DNA from: Luteimonas rhizosphaericola
Lineage (GTDB): Bacteria; Pseudomonadota; Gammaproteobacteria; Xanthomonadales; Xanthomonadaceae
NCBI RefSeq assembly: GCF_029888045.1
Contig: NZ_JARXRN010000021.1
Location: 418,935-482,934, forward strand
Length of the DNA: 64,000 nt
Direction of reading: 5' to 3'
Made by a program: the position numbers and the translations under genes. Below are positions 1 to 9,049 of this stretch, piece after piece; position 1 is the stretch's first letter; every line of letters begins with the position of its first letter. Below the pieces are notes generated by a model. The model searched no databases. It worked only from the letters and a program-made list of their open reading frames with translations, and had not been told where the DNA came from.

Positions 1-1200
1 CACCACCGCGTCGGCCTCGTGCAGCGACGGGGCCAGCGCCGCGGCATGCGCGCCGAGCCGCATCGAATTGCTGCGTGGCTCCATCGCCACCACGATGCGC
101 GCCGCACCCACCTTCGCCCGCAGGCCTGCGAGCGTGGTCGCGATCGCGGTCGGGTGGTGGGCGAAATCGTCGTACACCGCGATCCCGCGCGCCTGCCCCA
201 GCCGTTCCATCCGGCGCTTCACGCTGCGGAACCGCGACAGCGCCGGAAGCACGGCCGCCACGTCCACCCCGACCGCGGCACACGCCGCCAGCGCCGCGAG
301 TCCGTTGAGCACGTTGTGGTCGCCGAGCAGCGGCCATTCCACCGTGCCCACCGCCTGCCCGCCGCGCGTGACCTCGAACGCGCTGCCGTCCTCGCGCAGT
401 TTGCGCGCGCTCCACTCGAAGCCGGGATCGAAGCCGAAGCGTTCCACCGGCGTCCAGCAGCCCATCTCCAGCACTTCGCGCAGGCGCGCGTCGTGGCCGT
501 TGACGATCAGCCGGCCGCGCCCGGGCACGGTGCGCACCAGGTGGTGGAACTGGCGCTGGATCGCGGCCACGTCGGGGAAGATGTCGGCGTGGTCGTATTC
601 GAGGTTGTTGAGGATCGCCACCCGTGGCCGGTAGTGCACGAACTTGCTGCGCTTGTCGAAGAATGCGGTGTCGTACTCGTCGGCCTCGACCACGAACAGC
701 GGCCGCGCCCGGGTGCCGGGAGGGCCACCCGGCGCCGGCGCGGCCGCGCCGCCGAGCCGCGCCGACACCCCGAAGTCCTCCGCCACGCCGCCGATCAGGA
801 AGCCCGGCTCGCGCCCGGCCGCCTGCAGCAGGAAGGCCAGGATCGTGCTGGTGGTGGTCTTGCCGTGGGTGCCGGCGACGGCGAGCACGTCGCGGCCGGG
901 CAGCACGTGCTCGCGCAGCCATTCGGCGCCGGAGGTATAGGCGCGGCCGCTGTCGAGCACCGCCTCCACCGCCGGGTTGCCGCGCGAGAGCGCGTTGCCG
1001 ACCACCACCGTGTCGCAGTCCGGCGAGATGTGCGCCGGGTCGTAGCCCTGGGACAGGGCGATGCCGAGCGTCTCGAGCTGGGTCGACATCGGCGGGTACA
1101 CCGCCTGGTCGCTGCCCTCGACCGCGTGCCCGAGTTCGCGCGCCAGGGCGGCGACGCCGCCCATGAACGTACCGGCGATGCCGAGGATGTGCAGTTTCAA
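1..1200 (-). CDS. mpl: UDP-N-acetylmuramate:tripeptide ligase Mpl (3'-truncated by window edge)
   Basis: Mur-ligase family enzyme that joins recycled murein tripeptide (L-Ala-D-Glu-meso-Dap) to UDP-MurNAc in the cytoplasm. The first 400 codons are present and the C-terminus lies beyond base 1. The N-terminus reads MKLHILGIAGTFMGG, the nucleotide-binding start typical of Mpl rather than MurC. The ATP-binding loop GTHGKTTT is encoded near 870-890. A TTG start at 1198-1200 is chosen because it gives exactly this family N-terminus; there is no upstream ATG in frame nearby. It diverges from the DUF411 gene across about 125 bases. Mpl proteins are usually about 450 residues, so about 50 are missing. 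Identification is firm; the start codon is inferred. Confidence 0.93.
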   Translation of the reverse strand, partial: MKLHILGIAGTFMGGVAALARELGHAVEGSDQAVYPPMSTQLETLGIALSQGYDPAHISPDCDTVVVGNALSRGNPAVEAVLDSGRAYTSGAEWLREHVLPGRDVLAVAGTHGKTTTSTILAFLLQAAGREPGFLIGGVAEDFGVSARLGGAAAPAPGGPPGTRARPLFVVEADEYDTAFFDKRSKFVHYRPRVAILNNLEYDHADIFPDVAAIQRQFHHLVRTVPGRGRLIVNGHDARLREVLEMGCWTPVERFGFDPGFEWSARKLREDGSAFEVTRGGQAVGTVEWPLLGDHNVLNGLAALAACAAVGVDVAAVLPALSRFRSVKRRMERLGQARGIAVYDDFAHHPTAIATTLAGLRAKVGAARIVVAMEPRSNSMRLGAHAAALAPSLHEADAVV

Positions 1201-1325
1201 GGCGGAACCCGCGTGCGTCGTGACAGCCGCGCACTTTACCCAAACACGCCACGGCATGATCCCGGTCGCAGCGACGCGGACCCCGGGGCCGCTAGACTGG
1301 GCGCGGATCCCGCCGAGCCCCGCCG

Positions 1326-1823
1326 ATGCGCCCTGCCCTGTCCGTTGCCCTTCTCGTCCCCGCCCTGCTGCTGGGCGGCGATGCCCTGGCCGCCCGCCCG
1401 GCTCCGGCTGCGGACGCCGCGCCCGCAGCGGCGGTCGGCGCGCCGCTGCTGACGGTGCACAAGCACCCCAGCTGCGGCTGCTGCGGGGTGTGGATCGAGC
1501 ACATGCGGCAGGCGGGCTTCCGGGTGGAGGCGCGCGATACCGCGCAGATGTCGCCGGTGAAGGCCGCCGCGGGCGTGCCGGAAGCGCTGGCCTCGTGCCA
1601 CACCGCCGAGGTCGACGGCTACTTCATCGAGGGTCACGTGCCGGCGGCCGATGTCGCCCGGCTGCTGCGCGAGCGGCCCGCCGCGCGCGGACTGGCCGTG
1701 CCGGGCATGCCGCTCGGATCACCCGGGATGGAACACCCCGAGGGCATCGAACAGCCCTATACCGTGGAGCTGGTGCTGGAAGACGGCAGCACGCGGCCGT
1801 TCAACCGTTACCCGCAGGACTGA
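1326..1823 (+). CDS. Secreted DUF411 family metal-binding protein
   Basis: 165 residues. An N-terminal signal peptide (about residues 1-22, ending at an Ala-rich site) is followed by an Ala/Pro-rich linker and the DUF411 domain, recognised by HPSCGCCGVW at about residues 52-61 and a later Cys-His (about 88-89). DUF411 proteins are small periplasmic proteins often found with copper resistance genes; the CGCC cluster suggests metal binding or redox. No copper genes adjoin it here: it sits between mpl (divergent) and adk (convergent, 79-base gap). The function is an inference from the family; family membership is clear. Confidence 0.85.
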   Translation: MRPALSVALLVPALLLGGDALAARPAPAADAAPAAAVGAPLLTVHKHPSCGCCGVWIEHMRQAGFRVEARDTAQMSPVKAAAGVPEALASCHTAEVDGYFIEGHVPAADVARLLRERPAARGLAVPGMPLGSPGMEHPEGIEQPYTVELVLEDGSTRPFNRYPQD

Positions 1824-1902
1824 GCCGCCGCACGGCGACACGCCCTGATCCCGGACCGGCGCCACCGCGGATCGCCCGCCAGCGGCGCGGCCATGCGCGC
1901 CC

Positions 1903-2481
1903 TCAGCCGACCGCCTTCTCCGGCGCGATCGCCTCGACGATGCGGTTGAACACCGCCTCCAGCGAGCCCACGCCGTCGACCACGGTCAGCTGGCCGTGCT
2001 GGCGGTAGAACTCGATCACCGGTGCGGTCTGCTGGTCGTAGACCTGCAGGCGCTTGCGCACGGAATCGGGGGCGTCGTCGGCGCGGCCCTCGGCCTTGGC
2101 GCGGCCGGCCAGGCGCTCGACGATCTGCTCGTTGTCCACCGTCAGCTGCACCGCGGCGTCGAACTTCTGCCCGAGGCTGGCGAGCAGTTCGTCGAGGGCG
2201 GCGGCCTGGGCCAGGTTGCGCGGGTAGCCGTCGAGGATGAAGCCGGCGCGGGTGTCGTCGCGCGAGAAGCGGTCGCGCAGCATGCCCAGCAGGATCTCGT
2301 CGCTGACCAGGTCGCCGCGGGCCATGACTTCCTTGGCCTGCAGCCCGAGCGGGCTGCCGGCCGCCACCTCGGCGCGCAGCAGGTCGCCGGTCGAGATGTG
2401 GGGTACCTGCAGGTACTCCTTCAGCCTGGCCGCCTGCGTACCCTTGCCCGAGCCGGGCGCTCCCAACAACACCAATCGCAT
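1903..2481 (-). CDS. adk: Adenylate kinase
   Basis: 192 residues. Interconverts ATP + AMP and 2 ADP in the cytoplasm. The P-loop GAPGSGKGTQ is at residues 7-16, with the AMP-binding stretch (STGDLLRAE) and the DGYPRN motif following. The protein is shorter than the 214-residue E. coli enzyme because the LID is replaced by a short loop (about 126-140), the short-type adenylate kinase usual in xanthomonads. An upstream in-frame extension exists, but the ATG at 2479-2481 is preferred because it follows GGAG and gives the family N-terminus MRLVLLGAPG. It diverges from pfp (127-base gap). Confidence 0.97.
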   Translation of the reverse strand: MRLVLLGAPGSGKGTQAARLKEYLQVPHISTGDLLRAEVAAGSPLGLQAKEVMARGDLVSDEILLGMLRDRFSRDDTRAGFILDGYPRNLAQAAALDELLASLGQKFDAAVQLTVDNEQIVERLAGRAKAEGRADDAPDSVRKRLQVYDQQTAPVIEFYRQHGQLTVVDGVGSLEAVFNRIVEAIAPEKAVG

Positions 2482-2608
2482 CGAGGACTCCCCACCAGAT
2501 CGACACCGGAGGCGGTCGCGGGCGGTTGCTACACTCCGGCCGGACCGCGGATTCAGCCGCCAGCTTAACCCATCGACCCGACCCACCGACCTCATCCCAA
2601 GGGCGCAT

Positions 2609-3865
2609 ATGGCTTCCGGAACCCTGCTCTACTCCCAGTCCGGCGGTGTCACCGCCGTCATCAACGCCACCGCTTCGGGCGTGATCGCCGAGGCCCGCGC
2701 GCGCAAGGTGAAAGTGCTGGCGGCGCGCAACGGCATCCTCGGCGCCCTGCGCGAGGAACTGGTGGACACCTCGAAGGAGAGCGCCGCGTCCATCCGCGGC
2801 CTGGCCCACACCCCGGGCGGCGCATTCGGCTCGTGCCGCTACAAGCTCAAGTCGCTCGAGGCCGACCGCGCCAGGTACGAGCGCCTGCTGGACGTGTTCC
2901 GGGCGCACGACGTGCGCTGGTTCCTCTACAACGGCGGCAACGATTCGGCCGATACGGCCAACAAGGTGTCGAAGCTGGCGGCCGAGTTCGGCTATCCGCT
3001 GACCTGCATCGGCGTGCCCAAGACCATCGACAACGACCTGGCGGTGACCGACTGCTGCCCGGGCTTCGGCTCGGCGGCGAAATACACCGCGGTGTCGGTG
3101 CGCGAGGCGGCGCTGGACGTGGCCGCGATGGCCGACACCTCGACCAAGGTGTTCGTCTACGAGGCCATGGGCCGCCACGCCGGCTGGCTGGCCGCCGCCG
3201 CGGGCCTGGCCGGAAACGGCCCGGACGAGGCGCCGCACCTGATCCTGTTCCCCGAGCGCGCCTACGACGAGGCGGACTTCCTGAAGAACGTGAAGAAGGT
3301 CGTCGACCGCGTCGGCTACTGCGTGGTGGTGGCCAGCGAGGGCATCCAGACCGCCGACGGGCGCTTCGTGGCAGAGTCCGGCGGCGGCACCGATTCGTTC
3401 GGCCATACCCAGCTGGGCGGCGTCGCGTCCTACCTGGCCGGCAAGGTCAAGGACCAGCTCGGCTTTAAGGTGCACTGGACCCTGCCCGACTACCTGCAGC
3501 GCAGCGCCCGCCACCTGGCCTCCAGGACCGACGTCGACCAGGCGATCGCAGTCGGCCGCGCGGCGGTGAAGTTCGCGCTGGAAGGCCGCAACGCGACCAT
3601 GCCGGTGATCGAACGCACCTCCGACGCGCCGTACCGCTGGAAGATCGGCAGCGCGCCGCTGGACAAAGTGGCGAACCACGAAAAGAAGTTCCCCAAGAAT
3701 TTCATCCGCCGCGACGGCTACGGCATCACCGACAAGGCCCGGACCTATCTCGAGCCGCTGATCCGCGGCGAGGCGCCGCCGCCCTACGGCCGCGACGGCA
3801 TTCCCGCCTACGTCTCGCTCAAGCACGTAGCGGTGAAGAAGAAGCTTCCGGCCTGGGAAGGCTAG
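2609..3865 (+). CDS. pfp: Pyrophosphate-type 6-phosphofructokinase
   Basis: 418 residues. Phosphorylates fructose 6-phosphate, most probably with pyrophosphate. The PFK core is shown by GGNDS (about 111-115), PKTIDND (about 138-144) and MGRHAGW (about 188-194). Lysine in PKTIDND, where ATP-dependent PFKs carry glycine, and Asn-Asp instead of the ATP-type GGDGS both indicate PPi dependence. The length matches the Xanthomonas PPi-PFK, known to be PPi-dependent and reversible. The ATG at 2609 is used; a longer upstream frame lies inside the adk promoter region and is rejected. A palindromic repeat follows the stop codon. Confidence 0.94.
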   Translation: MASGTLLYSQSGGVTAVINATASGVIAEARARKVKVLAARNGILGALREELVDTSKESAASIRGLAHTPGGAFGSCRYKLKSLEADRARYERLLDVFRAHDVRWFLYNGGNDSADTANKVSKLAAEFGYPLTCIGVPKTIDNDLAVTDCCPGFGSAAKYTAVSVREAALDVAAMADTSTKVFVYEAMGRHAGWLAAAAGLAGNGPDEAPHLILFPERAYDEADFLKNVKKVVDRVGYCVVVASEGIQTADGRFVAESGGGTDSFGHTQLGGVASYLAGKVKDQLGFKVHWTLPDYLQRSARHLASRTDVDQAIAVGRAAVKFALEGRNATMPVIERTSDAPYRWKIGSAPLDKVANHEKKFPKNFIRRDGYGITDKARTYLEPLIRGEAPPPYGRDGIPAYVSLKHVAVKKKLPAWEG

Positions 3866-3889
3866 CCCGTCGACCGCAGCCCTCGTCCT

Positions 3890-3964
3890 GTAGCCCGGGT
3901 AAGCAGAGCGCACCCGGGATGACGTCGCGCAACACCCCGGGTGCGCTTCGCTTACCCGGGCTAC
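3890..3964. repeat. REP-like inverted repeat pair downstream of pfp
   Basis: Two 29-base arms (3890-3918 and 3936-3964) are inverted copies of each other, matching at 27 of 29 positions and separated by 17 bases. The right arm begins CCCGGGTGCGCTTCGC and ends with ACCCGGGCTAC; it is identical to the 29 bases at 33508-33536. The pair can fold into a long hairpin between pfp and ilvD and may also terminate both convergent transcripts, although no U-tract follows. The remainder of the 223-base gap shows nothing else recognisable. Confidence 0.85.
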
Positions 3965-4088
3965 GCCTGTCGGGACCTGCGATATCGCGTCTCCAGCCCC
4001 GGGCGCCCCACACCACCGGATGCGGTTCGCGCTTGCGCGATACGCGTGTCGGATCCGCGCGCCGCCCCGCCTCCGCGATGCGACGCGC

Positions 4089-5930
4089 TCAACCCGCCTC
4101 CAGCAGCTCCAGGTTGCGCACCGCGCCCTTGTCGGCGCTGGTGGCCAGCAGCGCGTAGGCCTTCAGCGCCCCGCTGACCTTGCGCGGGCGCGGCGACGCG
4201 GGCGCCCAGCCCTTGGCGTCCTGCTGCGCGCGGCGCGTCGCGAGTTCGCCGTCGGCGACCAGCAGTTCGATCGATCGCGCGGGAATGTCGATGCGGATGC
4301 GGTCGCCGTCGCGCACCAGGCCGATCGCCCCGCCCGCCGCGGCTTCCGGCGAGACGTGGCCGATCGACAGGCCCGACGTGCCGCCGGAGAAGCGGCCGTC
4401 GGTCAGCAGCGCGCACCGTTTGCCCAGTCCCTTGGACTTCAGGTAGCTGGTCGGGTACAGCATCTCCTGCATGCCGGGTCCGCCGCGCGGGCCTTCGTAG
4501 CGGATCACCACCACTTCGCCCGGCAACACCTCGTCGGCGAGGATGCCCTGCACCGCCGCGTCCTGGCTCTCGTACACGCGCGCGCTGCCCTCGAACACGT
4601 GGATCGACTCGTCGACCCCCGCGGTCTTGACCACGCAGCCGTCCGGCGCGACGTTGCCGCGCAGCACCGCCAGCCCGCCTTCCTGCGAATAGGCGTGGGC
4701 GACGTCGCGGATGCAGCCGTCCGCGCGGTCGTCGTCCAGCGTCGGCCAGCGCGTGGCCTGGCTGAAGGCGACCTGCGTCGGAATTCCACCCGGGCCGGCG
4801 CGATAGAACGTGGCCACCGATTCGTCACCGGACTGGGTGACGTCCCAGCGCGCGATCGCCTCGCCCAGGCTCGGCGCGTGCACGGTGGGCACGTGCGTAT
4901 GCAGCAGGCCGCCGCGCGCGAGCTCGCCCAGGATCGCCATGATCCCGCCGGCGCGATGCACGTCCTCGATGTGGTACTTCTGCGTGTTCGGCGCCACCTT
5001 GCACAGCTGCGGCACGCGCCGCGAGAGGCGGTCGATGTCGCGCAGGGTGAAATCGACGCCGGCCTCGCGCGCCGCCGCCAGCAGGTGCAGGATGGTGTTG
5101 GTCGACCCGCCCATGGCGATGTCGAGCGTCATCGCGTTCTCGAACGCCTCGAAGGTGGCGATGCCGCGCGGCAGCGCGGCCGGATCCTCGCCGCCGTACC
5201 AGCGGTGGCACAGTTCCACCGCGGTGCGGCCGGCGCGCAGGAACAGCTGCTCGCGATCGGCATGCGTGGCCAGCACCGTGCCGTTGCCCGGCAGCGACAG
5301 GCCCAGCGCCTCGGTCAGGCAGTTCATCGAGTTGGCGGTGAACATGCCGCTGCACGAGCCGCAGGTCGGGCACGCGCTGCGCTCGACCGCGGCCACCTGC
5401 TCGTCGCTCGCCGACGGATCGGCCGCCATCACCATCGCGTCGACCAGGTCGAGCTTGTGGTCCGCCAGCGCGGTCTTGCCCGCTTCCATCGGCCCGCCGG
5501 AGACGAACACCGTCGGCACGTTGAGCCGCAGCGCCGCCATCAGCATGCCGGGCGTGATCTTGTCGCAATTGGAGATGCACACCAGCGCGTCCGCGCAATG
5601 CGCGTTGACCATGTACTCGACCGAGTCGGCGATGATCTCGCGGCTGGGCAGCGAATACAGCATGCCGTCGTGGCCCATCGCGATGCCGTCGTCGACCGCG
5701 ATGGTGCTGAACTCCTTGGCCACGCCGCCGACGCGTTCGATCTCGCGCGCGACCAGCTGGCCGAGGTCCTTCAGGTGCACGTGTCCGGGCACGAACTGGG
5801 TGAACGAGTTGGCGATCGCGACGATGGGCTTGTGGAAGTCCTCGTCGCGCATGCCGGTGGCGCGCCACAGCGCGCGCGCGCCGGCCATGTTGCGGCCATG
5901 GGTGGAGGTTTTCGAACGGTATTCGGGCAT
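4089..5930 (-). CDS. ilvD: Dihydroxy-acid dehydratase
   Basis: 613 residues, full length. Dehydrates 2,3-dihydroxy-isovalerate and -methylvalerate to the keto acids of valine and isoleucine synthesis; a cytoplasmic Fe-S enzyme. IlvD/Edd motifs are present: [11 protein letters not shown] near residue 122, [16 protein letters not shown] near 193, GGSTNT near 277, and a C-terminal region with GRFSGGTSG and GHVSPEA. The Cys residues of the first two motifs are the expected cluster ligands. It diverges from the ilvC operon; its promoter must lie in 5931-6038, separate from the attenuator on the other strand. No ilv leader peptide is seen on its side. Confidence 0.97.
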   Translation of the reverse strand: MPEYRSKTSTHGRNMAGARALWRATGMRDEDFHKPIVAIANSFTQFVPGHVHLKDLGQLVAREIERVGGVAKEFSTIAVDDGIAMGHDGMLYSLPSREIIADSVEYMVNAHCADALVCISNCDKITPGMLMAALRLNVPTVFVSGGPMEAGKTALADHKLDLVDAMVMAADPSASDEQVAAVERSACPTCGSCSGMFTANSMNCLTEALGLSLPGNGTVLATHADREQLFLRAGRTAVELCHRWYGGEDPAALPRGIATFEAFENAMTLDIAMGGSTNTILHLLAAAREAGVDFTLRDIDRLSRRVPQLCKVAPNTQKYHIEDVHRAGGIMAILGELARGGLLHTHVPTVHAPSLGEAIARWDVTQSGDESVATFYRAGPGGIPTQVAFSQATRWPTLDDDRADGCIRDVAHAYSQEGGLAVLRGNVAPDGCVVKTAGVDESIHVFEGSARVYESQDAAVQGILADEVLPGEVVVIRYEGPRGGPGMQEMLYPTSYLKSKGLGKRCALLTDGRFSGGTSGLSIGHVSPEAAAGGAIGLVRDGDRIRIDIPARSIELLVADGELATRRAQQDAKGWAPASPRPRKVSGALKAYALLATSADKGAVRNLELLEAG

Positions 5931-6038
5931 GGAACTTCGCGGGGGAAATGACGCAACGCGTCAAAGCGGCATTCTGGGGAGTTTTCGCCGTTACAGTTGC
6001 AACGATTTCGGGGGCAACGGATCAAGTGGCGACAGCGC

Positions 6039-6066
6039 TTGACAAGCCGTGAAAGCGCGGTTTAGT
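6039..6066 (+). promoter_or_regulatory. Sigma-70-type promoter of the ilvC operon
   Basis: A perfect -35 TTGACA (6039-6044) is followed after 16 bases by TTTAGT (6061-6066), matching the -10 consensus at four of six positions. Predicted transcription start is about 6073-6075, essentially at the ATG of the leader peptide. It is the best promoter match in the 357-base ilvD-ilvC gap. Confidence 0.7.
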
Positions 6067-6074
6067 TTGGCCCA

Positions 6075-6185
6075 ATGCTGCAACGCCACACCCCTGCCGG
6101 GAACCCCCACGACGCCAGCGCGTCGTCGATTCTCGTACTCGTCCTTATTACCTCGCCAACCGGTGCGGGACGATCGGGCGCGTAA
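6075..6185 (+). CDS. ilv operon leader peptide (attenuation)
   Basis: 36-codon open frame. Residues 19-25 are Ile-Leu-Val-Leu-Val-Leu-Ile (6129-6149), a run of precisely the three amino acids made by the downstream genes, in a peptide otherwise rich in Ala, Ser, Pro and Gly. The stop codon TAA is at 6183-6185, 19 bases before the attenuator terminator stem. This is the layout of ilv leader peptides that sense charged tRNA-Ile, -Val and -Leu. No Shine-Dalgarno sequence precedes the ATG, and the predicted transcription start lies at or within two bases of it, so translation may be leaderless. Expression is inferred from architecture only. Confidence 0.85.
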   Translation: MLQRHTPAGNPHDASASSILVLVLITSPTGAGRSGA

Positions 6186-6218
6186 GCAGGAAGCGCCGAA
6201 TCGCAAAACCCCGCACCG
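6161..6218 (+). promoter_or_regulatory. Antiterminator of the ilv attenuator
   Basis: CGGTGCGGG at 6161-6169 is perfectly complementary over nine bases to CCCGCACCG at 6210-6218. The second segment contains most of the left arm of the terminator, so the two structures exclude each other. The first segment lies between the control codons and the leader stop codon. A ribosome stalled on Ile/Leu/Val codons would leave it free, while one reaching the stop codon would cover its end. An upstream segment, CCCCTGCCGG at 6091-6100, can pair imperfectly with 6160-6169 as the alternative 1:2 stem. Confidence 0.75.
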
Positions 6219-6235
6219 CAAGGGCGGGGTTTTTT
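6205..6235 (+). terminator. Intrinsic terminator (attenuator) before ilvC
   Basis: Perfect 10-bp stem: AAAACCCCGC (6205-6214) pairs with GCGGGGTTTT (6224-6233), loop of nine bases, followed by further T residues to 6235. It lies 52 bases before the ilvC ATG and directly after the leader peptide, so it is read as the regulated terminator of an attenuator. Confidence 0.9.
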
Positions 6236-6287
6236 GTTGCCCATACCAACCGTTTTCCAACCAACACGCCACTGCAGAGACCCTGAC

Positions 6288-7280
6288 ATGACCCAGTCCT
6301 CCCTTCCCAAGCCCAGTATCGCCATCGTCGGCTACGGCAGCCAGGGCCGCGCGCACGCGCTGAACCTGCGCGATTCCGGCTTCGACGTGACCGTCGGGCT
6401 GCGCCCGGGCGGCCCCACCGAAGCCAAGGCGAAGGCCGACGGCTTCAACGTGAAGGCGCCCGCCGAGGCGGTGAAGGAGGTCGACCTGGTCGCCGTGCTC
6501 ACCCCCGACATGGTGCAGCGGCAGGTGTACGAGGACGCGATCGCGCCGAACATGAAGCAGGGCGCCTGCCTGCTGTTCGCCCACGGGCTGAACGTGCATT
6601 TCGGCATGATCGCCCCGCGCGAGGATCTCGACGTGATCCTGGTGGCGCCCAAGGGCCCGGGCGCGCTGGTGCGCCGCGAGTACGAGATCGGCCGCGGCGT
6701 GCCCTGCATCTGGGCGGTGCACCAGGACCGCAGCGGCAAGGCGAAGCAGCTGGCGCTGGCCTACGCCGACGGCCTCGGCGGCGCGCGCGCCAACCTGATC
6801 GAGACCACGTTCAAGGAAGAGACCGAGACCGACCTGTTCGGCGAGCAGGCCGTGCTGTGCGGCGGCGCCTCGTCGCTGGTGCAGGCCGGCTTCGAGGTGC
6901 TGGTGGAAGCCGGCTACCAGCCGGAGATCGCCTATTACGAAGTGCTGCACGAGCTGAAGCTGATCGTCGACCTGTTCTACGAAGGCGGCATCACCCGCAT
7001 GCTCGAATTCGTGTCCGAGACCGCGCAGTACGGCGACTACGTCAGCGGCCCGCGCGTGATCGACGCCGGCACCAAGGAGCGCATGCGCGACGTGCTCAAG
7101 GACATCCAGGACGGCACGTTCACCAGGAACTGGGTGGCCGAGCACGCCGCCGGGCTGCCGAACTACAACCGCTACAAGCAGGCCGACCTCGACCACCCGA
7201 TCGAGGTCGTGGGCAAGAAGCTGCGCGAGAAGATGGTGTGGCTGGACAACTCCCCGAAGGAACAGAAAGAGGCCGCGTGA
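6288..7280 (+). CDS. ilvC: Ketol-acid reductoisomerase
   Basis: 330 residues, class I (short) length. Converts acetolactate/acetohydroxybutyrate to dihydroxy acids using NADPH and Mg2+. The Rossmann motif [17 protein letters not shown] is at about residues 15-31. The C-terminal knotted domain carries the metal-binding Glu/Asp of [12 protein letters not shown] (about 187-198) and the later [10 protein letters not shown] segment. The ATG at 6288 is chosen for the family N-terminus; an in-frame start at 6234 would overlap the terminator T-tract. Its stop overlaps the ilvG start (ATGA), so the two are translationally coupled. It is controlled by the attenuator just upstream. Confidence 0.97.
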   Translation: MTQSSLPKPSIAIVGYGSQGRAHALNLRDSGFDVTVGLRPGGPTEAKAKADGFNVKAPAEAVKEVDLVAVLTPDMVQRQVYEDAIAPNMKQGACLLFAHGLNVHFGMIAPREDLDVILVAPKGPGALVRREYEIGRGVPCIWAVHQDRSGKAKQLALAYADGLGGARANLIETTFKEETETDLFGEQAVLCGGASSLVQAGFEVLVEAGYQPEIAYYEVLHELKLIVDLFYEGGITRMLEFVSETAQYGDYVSGPRVIDAGTKERMRDVLKDIQDGTFTRNWVAEHAAGLPNYNRYKQADLDHPIEVVGKKLREKMVWLDNSPKEQKEAA

Positions 7281-9049
7281 TGAACGGTGCGCACTGGCTG
7301 GTGCAGGCCCTGGAAGCCGAAGGCGTCGACGCGCTGTTCGGCTATCCCGGCGGAACGATCATGCCGTTCTACGACGCGCTCCACGGCGCGTCGCTCAAGC
7401 ACGTACTGGTGCGCCACGAGCAGGGCGCCGCGTTCGCCGCCAACGGCTACGCGCGCGCCAGCGGCCGCGTCGGCGTGTGTGTGGCCACCTCCGGCCCGGG
7501 CGCGTCGAACCTGGTCACGGGCATCGCCGACGCGATGTTCGACTCGGTGCCGATGGTGGTCCTCACCGGCCAGGTGCCCACCTTCCTGATGGGCACCGAC
7601 GCGTTCCAGGAGCTGGACGTGTTCGGCATGACCCTGCCGATCGTCAAGCACAGCTTCCTGCCGCGCAGCGTGGACGAGCTGCCGCGGGTGTTCGCCGAGG
7701 CGTTCCGCATCGCCCGCAGCGGACGTCCCGGGCCGGTGCTGATCGACCTGCCCAAGGACGTGCAGATGGCCGATGCCTCGCACCTGCCGGTGCACTCGCC
7801 GCTGCCGGTCGAGCCGGTGCCGGGCCCGCCCGACGCCGCGCTGCACGAGGCGGCGGCGCTGGTCTCGCAGTGCCGCAAGCCGGTGGTGTACGCCGGTGGC
7901 GGCGTGGTGCTGGGCGACGCGGTCGAGGCGTTCCGCGAGTTCGTCGACCTCACCGGCCTGCCCACCGTGCTCACGCTCAAGGCGCTGGGCGCGCTGCCGG
8001 CCGGGCATCCTTCGAACCTGGGCATGCTCGGCATGCACGGCAGCCGCGCGGCGAACATGGCGGTGCAGGAATGCGACCTGCTGTTCGTGGTCGGCGCACG
8101 CTTCGACGACCGCGCCACCGGCAAGCTGGCCGAGTTCGCGCCCAACGCACGCGTGGTGCACCTGGACGGCGACGGCTGCGAGATCGGCAAGCTGCGCGCG
8201 GCCGACGTGGCGGTGCCCGGCAACCTGTCGCAGAGCCTGTCGCGCCTGGCCGCGCCGCTGGCCGCGCAGATGGAAGGCCGCCACGCCGCCGCGCGCAAGG
8301 CCTGGCGCGACACCTGCCTGGAGCGCCGCTCGCGCCACGCCGCGCGCTACGACGCCCCCGGCGACAAGGTCTACGCACCCGCCCTGCTCAAGCGCCTGAG
8401 CGAACTGGCACCGAATGCGGTGGTGGCCTGCGACGTCGGCCAGCACCAGATGTGGGTGGCCCAGCACTGGCGCTTCAACCACCCGCGCCAGCACCTGACC
8501 AGCGGCTCGCTCGGCGCCATGGGCTTCGGCCTGCCGGCGGCGATGGGCGCGCAGATGGAGTCGCCCGACGCGCAGGTGGTGTGCGTCAGCGGCGACGGCT
8601 CGTTCATGATGAACATCCAGGAGCTGGCGACCATCCGCCGCTACCGGCTGCCGGTGAAGATCGTGCTGCTGGACAACTCCGCGCTGGGCATGGTGCGGCA
8701 GTGGCAGGAGCTGTTCTTCGAGAAGCGCTATTCGGAGATCGACCTGTCCGACAACCCCGACTTCGCCGAGGTCGCGCGCGCGTTCGGCATCCAGGCCCTG
8801 CACGTGGACAAGGCGGCGAACGTGGACGACGCCCTGCGCGCGCTGCTGGCCGCCGACGGCCCGACCCTGCTGCACGTGGCGATCGACACCGCCGCCAACG
8901 TCTGGCCGCTGGTGCCGCCGAACCACAACAACGCGCAGATGATGGATCCCGACGACGCCGGCACGCTGGATACCGGCGAACCGGTGCCGGTGCAGCCGCC
9001 GTCCGCCTCGTCCGCTTCCGAGGAGCCGAACAATGCGCTACCAGCTTGA
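7280..9049 (+). CDS. ilvG: Acetolactate synthase large (catalytic) subunit
   Basis: 589 residues. ThDP-dependent enzyme condensing pyruvate with pyruvate or 2-oxobutyrate. The N-terminal ThDP pyrimidine domain has GYPGGTIMPFYDAL and the catalytic Glu in RHEQGAAFAANGYAR (about residue 47). The FAD-binding middle domain includes GARFDDRATGK. The C-terminal ThDP domain has the GDGSFMMN metal motif near 440 and LDNSALGMVRQWQELFF. It starts within the ilvC stop codon and ends 17 bases into ilvM. The pairing with an IlvM-type small subunit indicates an AHAS II-like isozyme. Confidence 0.96.
   Translation: MNGAHWLVQALEAEGVDALFGYPGGTIMPFYDALHGASLKHVLVRHEQGAAFAANGYARASGRVGVCVATSGPGASNLVTGIADAMFDSVPMVVLTGQVPTFLMGTDAFQELDVFGMTLPIVKHSFLPRSVDELPRVFAEAFRIARSGRPGPVLIDLPKDVQMADASHLPVHSPLPVEPVPGPPDAALHEAAALVSQCRKPVVYAGGGVVLGDAVEAFREFVDLTGLPTVLTLKALGALPAGHPSNLGMLGMHGSRAANMAVQECDLLFVVGARFDDRATGKLAEFAPNARVVHLDGDGCEIGKLRAADVAVPGNLSQSLSRLAAPLAAQMEGRHAAARKAWRDTCLERRSRHAARYDAPGDKVYAPALLKRLSELAPNAVVACDVGQHQMWVAQHWRFNHPRQHLTSGSLGAMGFGLPAAMGAQMESPDAQVVCVSGDGSFMMNIQELATIRRYRLPVKIVLLDNSALGMVRQWQELFFEKRYSEIDLSDNPDFAEVARAFGIQALHVDKAANVDDALRALLAADGPTLLHVAIDTAANVWPLVPPNHNNAQMMDPDDAGTLDTGEPVPVQPPSASSASEEPNNALPA

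Noticed and set aside
6234-6287. Alternative upstream start for ilvC
   Set aside because: It begins inside the terminator T-tract and would add residues absent from the family; ATG at 6288 gives the standard N-terminus.
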